From NCBI RefSeq assembly GCF_900111155.1, contig NZ_FOGG01000007.1:1-64000 (forward strand): a stretch of DNA of 64,000 nt. Reading direction: 5' to 3'. Below, piece by piece: positions 18,074 through 26,887 of this stretch. The translations under genes were made by a program, and so were the position numbers. Within the stretch, counting starts at the first letter, position 1, and each line of letters opens with the position of its first letter. This DNA comes from Pedobacter rhizosphaerae (GTDB taxonomy: Bacteria > Bacteroidota > Bacteroidia > Sphingobacteriales > Sphingobacteriaceae). The notes below the pieces were generated by a model that saw only the letters and a program-made list of their open reading frames with translations, had not been told where the DNA came from and searched no databases.

Positions 18074-21000
18074 TCAGTTATCTATAAATTCTTTTATTTG
18101 CTCTAAGGCTAATTGCTGTCCGTTTTCTTCAGCCCTGAAGTCTTCGAGTATAGTTTGTGTGTACCAGATGAGGTCATTTGCGGATTTGGGATATTTTTCT
18201 TGATTAATCTGAGACTGATTTTCCATGAATGAGATTACCAAAAGCAAATCTTGTTCGCTTTTTTTAGCTAGTCCTTTGAGGATTTCTATGATAAATCGGT
18301 CCGGGGAACGATAGAATTTTGAAGAGTGGAAACGTTCATCTAGATAAAGATGAAAAATCTTTGAAAGCTCTGTTAATCCCCAGGCTGTATCAACTTTCCA
18401 GATTTGGTAATCAGATTGAATATCATAGGGAACCGTTGTTGTGTTTTCCATATATCTAATAATGTAACTGAAACCTTCGTGTTGTCCTGAATGTGCTAGG
18501 TACTTTGCTGCTGTCATTTTGTCTTCCTCCCCAACTAGGTCAGAGCTTAAGGCCATTTTTAATCTGGGATAAACCTGGTCAGCAAAATCAACGATCAGGT
18601 AGGAAACGAGCCTTTCAAAATTATAATTTTCAAAAATGCTCAGATTATGAAAATAGGGCAACAATAGCTCCAGGTCACCATTTAATTTCTTGAAAATCTG
18701 CAGTGCATGATATGTTATCTGGACTCCAATTAGTTTTTTTGCGATCAGGCTGATAATTATGTCAGGAGCGTCGCTGACAGCAAGCCGTTCACAGATCTCA
18801 AGATGGGAAGCAATTGTACTTTCTAAGTGTATGCCCTTATGGAAGTTTTTCAAGATTTTTTCTTCTAACAGCTCTTCTTTTCCCTGAAAATGGGTAAGTA
18901 TCCTTCCTGCGAGTGACTTCCTCTTATTTAATTTAGCATTAGATATTCCTTTGATCCCCTCGTCCATCATCCAGGTAAATTCCAAAATAATTTCATCAGG
19001 AGTATCAAAGCCCAGTTCTTTCCAAATGTCTACTAATAATTCTTCGTTACTTTGGTAGCTGCTGGCATCGCTCAATCGGTAAGCCGTTGCAAAATCTGCT
19101 TTCTCAAGCATACTAAAGTAAAAAGACTCAAGGATTTTGATTAACTGCCGGTCTTCTGGACTGTCCGACTGGTGAGAATGAAGGATTTTGTTAGCCCTCC
19201 AGTGTTCAAAATACCCAGGTTCATCCAGCAATTCCAGACAGCTTGTAAGCTTAACTTTTCCAATAGTATCCTTCCGAGATCCAATAAATGAAAGCAGGTG
19301 ATTAGATTCCAGATGGGTTCTCTTCACCCTTCGCTCTGGCTCTTTGTAAAGATTTTCGACAGTAATGGTCTTGCTCTTGAAATGGGCGAAAAAGCATTCG
19401 AGGGCAGCTCGGAAAGAATCCTTGGATTGTAGAAATTTATAGTCATTCTGTTTTCTGGTTAACTCAGCCTCCAGATAAATCTGATAATTAGAATTACTGT
19501 TTTCTCTATTCGGTTTTAATACATGTCTACTCATACTACGCAAATGCTCTGCCTCCTTTTCTCTTCCTCCTCTAAACAGGGCTGCAATACACGCATCTAG
19601 ATCATTTCTGCTGATATCTCCATCATGGATGAGTCTTAAAATTCGCTCTGAATCGCATTCTGCTATAAGCGTAGAGAAGTCATAGTGGTAATGTTTTCCA
19701 TCAGATTTTAAAAGGTAGAGTTCCAGTGCCAGTCCAGTCGTTTTTGTCAATTCAAAGAAAGTGCCTAAGAAGCGGATTTCTCTATTGAAATATCGCTTTT
19801 CTCCGGCAATAAAGAAATCCATCACTGCTAGCAGGATACTTTTATCGTGTTTGTATAATTCAGCGGAAAGTTTGGCTAGTCCTTTTATGAAGTGTCCAGA
19901 AGCCGAGGCTTTGTTGCGGTAAAAGGAAAGCCAACTCCTAGTACAGAGTAGGCTATATAGCTTGTTTAGATTAACACTTGAACAGGTCTGGAGAAAAAAT
20001 CTTTCAAGGTTACGCTCGGACGCATGATGGCTAACGTTCTTGTTATAGTCAATGAGAATCGTAAATCCTTCTATACCAAAATCATAATAATGATCTACCA
20101 GCCCTAAGGCAATCAATAGCTTATAAATGCCATCCCTGCATTCCTGTTCTTTAATTAGTGAAGATCGCGAGATGAAGAGATTAATGAACGTAGAACCACT
20201 GAGGTTATTCTTGGCCAAAAGCTCAAAAAGAAGTTGTGCATAATATGGGGAACTGGTGCCTAACAGTTGCTCCTGAGAAACAGTTTCCAGATTCTTGTGA
20301 AGACAAGAATCAACAGGAAATTCTCTTAAGATCCTGCAGCATGTTATTTTCAAGTCATCGGCTGCAGCAGAGTAAAGAATGTTAATTAGATAGGAAACGA
20401 TCGTTTTTTCACCGTCAATGAAGTTGGCGATCACAGATTCCCGCACCAGCAGGGGACGGATCTTTTTGGTCATGCAGCGTTCGATGATGGATGTAATTGC
20501 CCATAGCCGGAAAGCAGCGCTAAACTTGCTACTGTCGCATATGGTAAAGATTTCGGGATTGTCCTTCTCTATCAGATTTATTAGCTCCTTGCTCTCGGTG
20601 CTTCCTTCCCCTTTCATCGAAAGGTATGAAGCAATGGTCTGTATCCATTTGGTTTTGATCTTTTGTATTTTGCTACCAATGGTAACTAATCTGTAGATCT
20701 TCTCAAAAGGATGGCCTTTTAACTCCATAGCTGCCAACTGCTCTTGAAAAATAGCACTGTAGAAGCCCCAGTATTTCCCGGAGTGCGAAATTACCGGACT
20801 GTTCTGCAAAAGTTCTATCTCGGTAGGATCAAAAAGTTGTTGGAGGAAATCCTTAGGAGCGGCATTCAGTCCAGATAATTGTAAGGCTAGAGCAAGGCGC
20901 TGAATGGTTTTTCGGTATTTTGCCCGGTTATGGTCCAATATCTTTCCTCCTGAGAGCCTTCTGGATTCGCTCGGAGACAACGTTTCCTCAATGAATTTGT

Positions 21001-22201
21001 TAATGATCTCAATCTTTCCTCTGGGGATAGATTTTGGATCCTTTTTATACCATTGGACGAGATTACTCAGGTAAAAAGGTTTGCCAAGGAGATCCATTAT
21101 CCCATGATCTCGCATCGCTACAAGGAACTTCTCTTTACGTTCTCTTAAATGCTTTTCTATGTAGGTTTGGTGATAATAAAAAGATAAATCTCTGAGTATA
21201 AAATAATCAAAATCTGAAAGACTGGAGCTCACCTTATAATGATGGAAAAAGAGTAATCTGCAAGTAATGACAATGCTGATAGAGGGGTATTCTGCCCTAA
21301 AGAGATTAATATGATTTAATGTATCGACAAAACTATCACTGGAGACTTCATCAAGGCCATCGATAAAAATAATAGTATCGATCGCAGGTGTCGTATCCCA
21401 GGTACGAAATAGACTGCTTAATAGTTCCTTAATTGGAATTATTGGCAACGTTTTAAGGCTTAATAAGAGGGGGAAATATTGTTGTGGATGTTTTTGTAGC
21501 TCATATATGGTTTGAAACAGAAGCATGCTTTTTCCCTCATAGGGATCTGCAAGCAGGCAGATAGACTTAGTCTCCATAGGATGTGCTGTTATGACTTCGG
21601 TCAGATTATAAATCTTCTTGTTTTCTTCTGTCGACCAGATATCTAGTTCTTGAATATTATCTTCCAAGCGCATAATTTGCCGAGGGATAAAATTTTTCAC
21701 AGGTGTAATTTTAATGTCAAGTGGGGCTGCAGGAAAGCAATGATCCTTGGCCTGTGAAAGACTAAAGTAGTGATGGACAATTCTAAAATGATGTTTCAAC
21801 AAATCGTTCAACTTATTGATATCCCAGCATGCGTAACTTATTCCATGCTTATGAAAATATTCTTCCTGTGTGCGGATGTAGTCTTGAGATTTTTTGTTCT
21901 GCAGGTCTGCGGTTGTCGCAAGGATGAAGTTATCTGATTTGGAATGAAAATCCCCTGAAATAAATTTTTTTGATACCGTTTCCAGTGCCTTTAAGTCTAA
22001 TGAAGTATCTTTGCATTGAATACAGATATGTTTTCCTGTAAGCCCGTTAAAACTCGTAATGTCTACCCCATGCTGGCTATTTCCTTGTTTTAGATACCTT
22101 GAAAAGGATAGTCCCGAGAATTGTTCTGCAGCTAGGTGCATAACCAGACTTTCAAATTTATCCCATCCAAGATTATCCCAATTGAGCGCTGAATCTTTCA
22201 T
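18074..22201 (-). CDS. Mrr-like nuclease / NACHT-like STAND NTPase, putative defence protein
   Basis: Protein of 1375 residues. The N-terminal domain (about 1-150) is a restriction-endonuclease-like fold of Mrr type: Glu17, Asp47 in GVDITS, and Gln62-x-Lys64 in ICIQCK, the QxK variant of PD-(D/E)XK. A NACHT-like NTPase follows: P-loop ADPYEGKS at 218-225, with Ala where the first Gly is usual, and Walker B IIFIDGLDEV at 277-286 with the extra acidic residues typical of NACHT proteins. The remaining 850 residues are helical repeats that would act as a sensor. Effector, NTPase and sensor in this order are the design of Avs and bacterial NACHT antiviral proteins, which oligomerise on a phage trigger and activate the effector. 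Divergent from the reverse transcriptase gene. Exact Avs class not assignable. Confidence 0.75.
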   Translation of the reverse strand: MKDSALNWDNLGWDKFESLVMHLAAEQFSGLSFSRYLKQGNSQHGVDITSFNGLTGKHICIQCKDTSLDLKALETVSKKFISGDFHSKSDNFILATTADLQNKKSQDYIRTQEEYFHKHGISYACWDINKLNDLLKHHFRIVHHYFSLSQAKDHCFPAAPLDIKITPVKNFIPRQIMRLEDNIQELDIWSTEENKKIYNLTEVITAHPMETKSICLLADPYEGKSMLLFQTIYELQKHPQQYFPLLLSLKTLPIIPIKELLSSLFRTWDTTPAIDTIIFIDGLDEVSSDSFVDTLNHINLFRAEYPSISIVITCRLLFFHHYKVSSSLSDFDYFILRDLSFYYHQTYIEKHLRERKEKFLVAMRDHGIMDLLGKPFYLSNLVQWYKKDPKSIPRGKIEIINKFIEETLSPSESRRLSGGKILDHNRAKYRKTIQRLALALQLSGLNAAPKDFLQQLFDPTEIELLQNSPVISHSGKYWGFYSAIFQEQLAAMELKGHPFEKIYRLVTIGSKIQKIKTKWIQTIASYLSMKGEGSTESKELINLIEKDNPEIFTICDSSKFSAAFRLWAITSIIERCMTKKIRPLLVRESVIANFIDGEKTIVSYLINILYSAAADDLKITCCRILREFPVDSCLHKNLETVSQEQLLGTSSPYYAQLLFELLAKNNLSGSTFINLFISRSSLIKEQECRDGIYKLLIALGLVDHYYDFGIEGFTILIDYNKNVSHHASERNLERFFLQTCSSVNLNKLYSLLCTRSWLSFYRNKASASGHFIKGLAKLSAELYKHDKSILLAVMDFFIAGEKRYFNREIRFLGTFFELTKTTGLALELYLLKSDGKHYHYDFSTLIAECDSERILRLIHDGDISRNDLDACIAALFRGGREKEAEHLRSMSRHVLKPNRENSNSNYQIYLEAELTRKQNDYKFLQSKDSFRAALECFFAHFKSKTITVENLYKEPERRVKRTHLESNHLLSFIGSRKDTIGKVKLTSCLELLDEPGYFEHWRANKILHSHQSDSPEDRQLIKILESFYFSMLEKADFATAYRLSDASSYQSNEELLVDIWKELGFDTPDEIILEFTWMMDEGIKGISNAKLNKRKSLAGRILTHFQGKEELLEEKILKNFHKGIHLESTIASHLEICERLAVSDAPDIIISLIAKKLIGVQITYHALQIFKKLNGDLELLLPYFHNLSIFENYNFERLVSYLIVDFADQVYPRLKMALSSDLVGEEDKMTAAKYLAHSGQHEGFSYIIRYMENTTTVPYDIQSDYQIWKVDTAWGLTELSKIFHLYLDERFHSSKFYRSPDRFIIEILKGLAKKSEQDLLLVISFMENQSQINQEKYPKSANDLIWYTQTILEDFRAEENGQQLALEQIKEFIDN

Positions 22202-22278
22202 ACCTGTGAAGATATATAAAAATGATCTTATGGATCAAAAATGATATCAACAGGATCCATAAGCTATACATGCGAAAT

Positions 22279-22325
22279 CCACAGGTACTTACTTTTAGAA
22301 ATAATTCCTGTAAGTTTCCTTGTGG
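22279..22325 (+). ncRNA. Candidate RNA hairpin upstream of the RT gene
   Basis: Three pairing blocks line up: CCACA (22279) with TGTGG (22325), GG with CC, and ACTTAC (22287-22292) with GTAAGT (22310-22315), leaving a 17-nt loop. Several defence RTs use a neighbouring non-coding RNA as template or cofactor, and this is the most structured piece near the RT. The strand is a guess. It could equally be a leader element of the NACHT gene. Confidence 0.3.
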
Positions 22326-22435
22326 TGTTCATTACCGGTTGAAGGAACGAGAAATGATCAATTCTATTCATCTGTGATGAGTGTTGAAAGGGGGCTATTA
22401 TCAGTCTACAAAATTTGCCAAAAGGTAAAAAAATA

Positions 22436-22457
22436 TTACTTTTAAAAACAAAAGTAA
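22436..22457 (-). terminator. Possible minus-strand terminator in the divergent region
   Basis: Perfect 8-bp stem TTACTTTT/AAAAGTAA with a 6-nt loop. Read on the minus strand it is followed by a run of T residues (complement of 22428-22434). It would end a short minus-strand transcript that begins near the RT start. The stem is weak (A/T only). Confidence 0.3.
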
Positions 22458-22547
22458 ATTACATTAATTCACCTCTCAACTCCTAAAATATTATTTTATG
22501 AATACATACTATAATACTACCGATCAAGGGTTGTGTAACCAAAATAT

Positions 22548-25538
22548 ATGCATTTCACTCTTAACGAACTCATTGTTGCTTATAAGAAAGCAAAGTCCGA
22601 GGTTTTTCACGAAAAGCTACAAGTTTCACTTTTAGCATTTCCTGAATACGAACAAAATTTATTAGAAAATCTAAGTTCGCTTTTAACTAAGTTGAATAAT
22701 GAAGAGATCGAGTTTGTAACTTCTTCCTCGTTCAGTGCATCAGATGATCACTATCCAATTGTTAAAAAGATTCATTTTAGTAATGATCATGTATTGGGAG
22801 AAGAAAATGTCTATTATTCTAGCTTAAAGAGTCGTTGGAAAGATAAAAGATATCAGATTAAAAATATTGATTTCCGGATAATCAGTAACCTTACGGTGGA
22901 TTTTCATGTAATTTCTTCGCTTTGGATAGACCATTTTGCTTATGAAATAGAACTTAAATTATCTGAGAATAGCTATGGCTCTAGGCTTAATGCGAGTGGA
23001 TTTCATCCGTCTGCTGAAACTAATCATTTTAGGGCTTATATTCATGACTATAGGAAATGGCAAAAGAAGGGACTAGATGCGATAAAGGAAAAAATGGATG
23101 ATACAGATGAACTGGTTGCGTTAACAGCTGATATCAAATCATTTTATCATAATATAGATGTAAGTTTTCTTGCCAGTGAATCTTTTTTTAAAAGTTTTAT
23201 GCCCAGGATTTACTTGAGCCAAAGACAAAAATATTTAAACAACTTACTTATCAAGGCAATTAGTTACTGGTCCGAACACTGTTATTCAAATTTAACCCAA
23301 AAAACCAAAGAGTCTTTTAATGGTCAAGGTCATGTAGGGATACCGATTGGTTTATCTGCTTCTAAGGTAATTGCAAATCTAGTATTGAAAGAGTTTGATG
23401 AAGCAATAGAACAAGAATTGATGCCATTATATTACGGAAGATACGTTGATGATATTTTCTTGGTCTTGGGAAAGAACAAAAAAATAACTGGCAGGGAATC
23501 AATGTGGGATTACATCTGTGAGAGAGTGAAAAAACTTTCAAGAGATAGGGACGATGAGAAAAGTTTTCGTTTTAAGCTTTCTTACTCTCCTAAAACCCAG
23601 ATTTTTTTTAATAAGGATAAAGAACGCATTTTTTTTCTTGATAAAAAATGCGGTATGTCGATTGTAAATGAAATAGAAAATGAGCTTAATGAAAATTCGA
23701 GTGAATGGAGACTTTTACCGGATGCAGAGAACGATTTGGATAAATTTACTGATGGTATCATTCAGGCTAATTCTGACTCTACAGAGACTGTAAATAGTCT
23801 TAGAAAATCTGATGGAATAAGTATTCAACGTTTAAAATATGCACTCTTTGTCAGGAGTGCGGAGGAATTGGTACTAACTCATCCTTACTATTTTTGGAAA
23901 GATGGAGTGCAGGATCTTTTTAGAGTAACTTCAAATTTTATTATCGATCCTGATATACTCAATAACTATTTGCAATATATGGTTCGAATTATTAGATTGG
24001 CAGTTTATAACTGTGATTTTAAGGCCTTTAGAAGCCTGTATGAATCACTGATTCAATCAGCAGAGCTACTAATGGAAGACATCTTCATGGAACAAGATGA
24101 TGATGTGTTAAAATATAAAAGTTATTTGAGGAAAACTGTTGAATTGGCTATTTATACTGGAGGAAGCTTATTACTTCCAGAAATGAAGCTTGATTCTTTC
24201 TATGAGAAATTGCAGAAATTGACTGAAATGGAGGTTGATAGGGAAAAAATAAATAAATTTTTCCTAGCAGACATCCATCTTATTCCCCTGAAAAATCTTT
24301 TTGATAAGCAGGCATCTAATCTAAATAGCTATTTTAGAAAATTGCTTGATCATAAGCCATTATCTAAATCATTCATCGCATATAAAGAAAAAAAAGGTTT
24401 ATTAATAGAACCTTTTATTGTTGAAAAAATAAAAAGTATAGATCAAATTTTTCAAACATATGTTTTTGAATACATAAGAGAGGAGGATCTGGTCCCGACA
24501 GCATTTTTCTTGCCTACCAGGAAAATGACCTACTTAGAGATAACACGCTTTTTGGATAAATGGCTCTTCGATCAACAAAAGATATTCAATGCATTTGTTA
24601 ATGTCTACGAGTTGAAGAAAATCAAGGTGCCAATAATAGAAGACGGAGATAATAAACATGTTTTTATTAATAATTTCCCCTACAAGAATAATCCAGTTGT
24701 TGCGATCACTAGCTATGAAATCCTTGATGAGAGCTGGGAGGCATTTATAAAAGGAATGGCCGAACCTGACGGAACCAGATTGAAAAGGCTTTATAAGTTA
24801 ATCAATGGAATACTAGAGAATAAAGAACGAAAAATTGATTATATCGTACTTCCAGAACTATCTGTTCCACAATATGCTATCAATATGATTAGCAAACAGA
24901 TTAAGGGTAGTGGGATAACACTGATTGCTGGCATTGACTATAGTATTGATAGGTCAACGTCAACGGTGCAGAATCAAATGGTTTTTGTAGTCCCATTAAC
25001 TGTAGGTGGACGCACTCATCAAGTGAGAATAATCCAAGAAAAACTTATTCCTGCAGTGCATGAAGCTTCTGAGCTTTATGATAAAGCAGGACTCAAGTTA
25101 GAGCCAACAGATAGAAGTAAATTCATACTCACAAAGGATGGGTTTACTTTTTCTGGCTTGATTTGTAATGATTTTCTAAATATAGACTACAGACAACAAT
25201 TGAGAGGAAAGGTTGACGCACTTTTTTTGGTTGAGTGGAATAAAGATATCGAGACATATAATTCCTTAGTTGAGTCCGCCGCCAATGATCTACATGCTTA
25301 TATCATCCAGGTTAATAATAGGAGATACGGAGACACCAGAATTCGTGCACCATTCAAAGAAGCACATCAAAGAGATGTTTCTCGTATCAGAGGAGGTCTT
25401 TTGGATTATTTTGTAATCTCGTCCTTAGATATTAGATCATTGAGGCTTTTTCAGATGAATAAGGTTTCTCCAAAAGGACCATTTAAGCCGGTTCCTACAG
25501 GATTTGCTATGGATGAGAAACGAAGATTAAAAAAATAA
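22548..25538 (+). CDS. Defence-type reverse transcriptase with C-terminal nitrilase domain
   Basis: Protein of 996 residues. The RT core shows motif A TADIKSFYHNID (catalytic Asp195), motif B GIPIGLSAS at 264-272, and motif C YVDD at 299-302. After a long helical linker, residues about 705-960 form a carbon-nitrogen hydrolase domain with a full putative triad: Glu770 in LPELS, Lys832 in QEKLIP and Cys873 in GLICNDF. RT-nitrilase fusions are known among the unknown-group (UG) RTs, for example UG1/DRT type 1 and UG5, which protect against phages. No maturase, endonuclease or group II intron features are seen. It starts at the ATG at 22548 and runs divergently from the NACHT protein. Which UG class it belongs to needs a phylogeny; the reaction of the nitrilase part is not known. 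Confidence 0.88.
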   Translation: MHFTLNELIVAYKKAKSEVFHEKLQVSLLAFPEYEQNLLENLSSLLTKLNNEEIEFVTSSSFSASDDHYPIVKKIHFSNDHVLGEENVYYSSLKSRWKDKRYQIKNIDFRIISNLTVDFHVISSLWIDHFAYEIELKLSENSYGSRLNASGFHPSAETNHFRAYIHDYRKWQKKGLDAIKEKMDDTDELVALTADIKSFYHNIDVSFLASESFFKSFMPRIYLSQRQKYLNNLLIKAISYWSEHCYSNLTQKTKESFNGQGHVGIPIGLSASKVIANLVLKEFDEAIEQELMPLYYGRYVDDIFLVLGKNKKITGRESMWDYICERVKKLSRDRDDEKSFRFKLSYSPKTQIFFNKDKERIFFLDKKCGMSIVNEIENELNENSSEWRLLPDAENDLDKFTDGIIQANSDSTETVNSLRKSDGISIQRLKYALFVRSAEELVLTHPYYFWKDGVQDLFRVTSNFIIDPDILNNYLQYMVRIIRLAVYNCDFKAFRSLYESLIQSAELLMEDIFMEQDDDVLKYKSYLRKTVELAIYTGGSLLLPEMKLDSFYEKLQKLTEMEVDREKINKFFLADIHLIPLKNLFDKQASNLNSYFRKLLDHKPLSKSFIAYKEKKGLLIEPFIVEKIKSIDQIFQTYVFEYIREEDLVPTAFFLPTRKMTYLEITRFLDKWLFDQQKIFNAFVNVYELKKIKVPIIEDGDNKHVFINNFPYKNNPVVAITSYEILDESWEAFIKGMAEPDGTRLKRLYKLINGILENKERKIDYIVLPELSVPQYAINMISKQIKGSGITLIAGIDYSIDRSTSTVQNQMVFVVPLTVGGRTHQVRIIQEKLIPAVHEASELYDKAGLKLEPTDRSKFILTKDGFTFSGLICNDFLNIDYRQQLRGKVDALFLVEWNKDIETYNSLVESAANDLHAYIIQVNNRRYGDTRIRAPFKEAHQRDVSRIRGGLLDYFVISSLDIRSLRLFQMNKVSPKGPFKPVPTGFAMDEKRRLKK

Positions 25539-25887
25539 AATTATATAGTATTATAGATATATGTATCAGTTGAATTCCCGCATCTACTACTGTATCATTA
25601 GAAACAGGAAAAGTATTTCCATAATTTTAATAAAATAGTGGGCATCCGTTGGAAGTCCGAATTCTAAAGTTTGTCAAAGCAGAATATTCCTTGATACAAT
25701 ATATAATGGCAATTTTGGAAAATATGATCCATGCGATCCCAGAAATAACCTCTGCTCTATGTGACATGATGTGGTTATAAACCAATGTAGGTATTTCGGT
25801 AAACGATAAGTAAAATTAGAGCGACAAGTCATTTAAATTTTAGGAGAATATTTAAAGGAGCGTCACAGTGACGCTCCTTTGTTTTGA
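25539..25887. other. Intergenic region after the RT gene
   Basis: About 315 bp of AT-rich DNA without a gene, then a strong bidirectional terminator at 25854-25880. RT-associated RNA genes can lie on this side, but I see no clear structure apart from the terminator. Confidence 0.4.
25854..25880. terminator. Bidirectional terminator, perfect 13-bp stem
   Basis: AAAGGAGCGTCAC and GTGACGCTCCTTT flank a single base (in practice a 3-5 nt loop). On the plus strand GTTTTG follows. It lies between the convergent RT and DUF6520-like genes and starts with an A run, so it can work in both directions. Confidence 0.8.
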
Positions 25888-26205
25888 TTAAAGCGGAGTT
25901 ACATAGAAATCTCCGCGGTCGATCGGCTCGGTGCTCAGTGGAGCATCAGTGGGTTGCGGGGTAGGGTTTACAGCGGTATCGAAGTATCCGGTACAAACGG
26001 GTTCAGCTGGGTTTTCATTACAGCCATATTCATACTCTTCGGTATCGATGGAGGAGATTTTTACCCAGGCACCGTTGAGGTATCCGAATTGTTCATGTGC
26101 ACGTTTGGTGCTGGCGCTGGTAAATGCGCTTTGGGTCAATACCAGTGTTGTTCCAATCAGCACTGCTACAGCGCCGAAGTGGATTTTTTTGAAGAATTTT
26201 TTCAT
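25888..26205 (-). CDS. DUF6520-like small exported protein
   Basis: Protein of 105 residues with a signal-like hydrophobic N-terminus (MKKFFKK, then AVAVLIGTTLVLTQSAF). The mature part has the pattern NGAWVKIS followed by two Cys in CNENPAEPVCTGYF, as in small Bacteroidetes proteins grouped as DUF6520. They typically occur next to MauE/DoxX-like and thioredoxin genes, and here a MauE-like gene is 83 bp upstream in the same direction. Role unknown; the two Cys could form a disulfide. Confidence 0.6.
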   Translation of the reverse strand: MKKFFKKIHFGAVAVLIGTTLVLTQSAFTSASTKRAHEQFGYLNGAWVKISSIDTEEYEYGCNENPAEPVCTGYFDTAVNPTPQPTDAPLSTEPIDRGDFYVTPL

Positions 26206-26288
26206 TTTTTGTTTTTATTAAGGCTTGGCCGTTTGGCCATGATTTTTTCCCATTTACGCCCGGCTGATCAGCAAATGGAAGAGGTTTT

Positions 26289-26777
26289 TTATAGTCGATG
26301 GAGACGATCAGTGGTTCTCCGGTTTAGTCTGTTTTTGGATGGCCTGCTTTCTTTAGCTGTTGCTCGGTATCGATAGATTCCCAGCAGGGACAGGCTGAGG
26401 AAGAAAAGGTTAAAGTAGAGGTGTGGCTCCCAGCCCATTTTGGATAACACCCCGCCGCAGGAGCAGGGGACCCTGTTGAATATACCTGTAAGTACCAGTG
26501 CGATATAGATGGTGAAAGCACTCATGAGTAATGCGGAAAGCCAGAGGCCGGTTTTCTTATATCTGTTGGTGAGTAAAAGACCCGCCGCGGCTATTTCGAT
26601 TGCCGGGATGCCTATCAATAGCACGGGTGTCATTGCTTTGGGGAAGACCTGGTTGTTGAGCTGTTTGCTGAAGGTCTCCAGGTCGGTTAGTTTGGAAAGG
26701 GCGGCATAGATCCACAGCAGTATCAGCAGGAAGCTGGCGATCTGAATGAGGGGGTGGTTTTTATTTTCGTTTTCCAT
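26289..26777 (-). CDS. MauE/DoxX-like redox-associated membrane protein
   Basis: Protein of 162 residues from the ATG at 26777. The frame stays open upstream into the Crp gene, but that extension is low-complexity and antisense-like and was rejected. Four hydrophobic helices are visible (about 9-28, 46-64, 72-95 and 115-135). A CSCGG motif follows the third helix, matching MauE-type proteins that are thought to handle disulfides at the membrane. It probably forms a unit with the DUF6520-like gene downstream. Upstream lie three GGTTGC-type motifs (26824-26873), and the next gene upstream is a Crp/Fnr regulator. Confidence 0.75.
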   Translation of the reverse strand: MENENKNHPLIQIASFLLILLWIYAALSKLTDLETFSKQLNNQVFPKAMTPVLLIGIPAIEIAAAGLLLTNRYKKTGLWLSALLMSAFTIYIALVLTGIFNRVPCSCGGVLSKMGWEPHLYFNLFFLSLSLLGIYRYRATAKESRPSKNRLNRRTTDRLHRL

Positions 26778-26813
26778 AGCGAGATCAAAGTTGGAGGGAT
26801 TGTGGCTGAATGT

Positions 26814-26873
26814 GGTAACCTGTAGGTTGCAAAATCGCTTGCCAGGTATTTTCAGGGTTGCACAGTGGGTTGC
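26814..26873. promoter_or_regulatory. Cluster of GGTTGC motifs upstream of the MauE-like gene
   Basis: AGGTTGC at 26824-26830, GGGTTGC at 26855-26861 and GGGTTGC at 26867-26873, the last two 12 bp apart. A GGTAACC lies at 26814-26820. The same heptamer, in pairs 10-12 bp apart, recurs upstream of the Crp/Fnr gene and of the RteC gene. Confidence 0.5.
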
Positions 26874-26887
26874 AGTTTGGTATGGTT

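Larger units (their letters stand above)
22202..22547. other. Divergent intergenic region between the NACHT and RT genes
   Basis: AT-rich stretch carrying the promoters of both defence genes. It contains an imperfect hairpin at 22279-22325, an AT-rich hairpin at 22436-22457 that has a T run when read on the minus strand, and a small GGTT-GTGT-AACC hairpin at 22529-22540 just before the RT start codon. Confidence 0.5.

Noticed and set aside
22548..25538. Group II intron or retron RT
   Set aside because: No maturase or endonuclease domain and no intron RNA. The large size with a nitrilase domain does not fit retrons.
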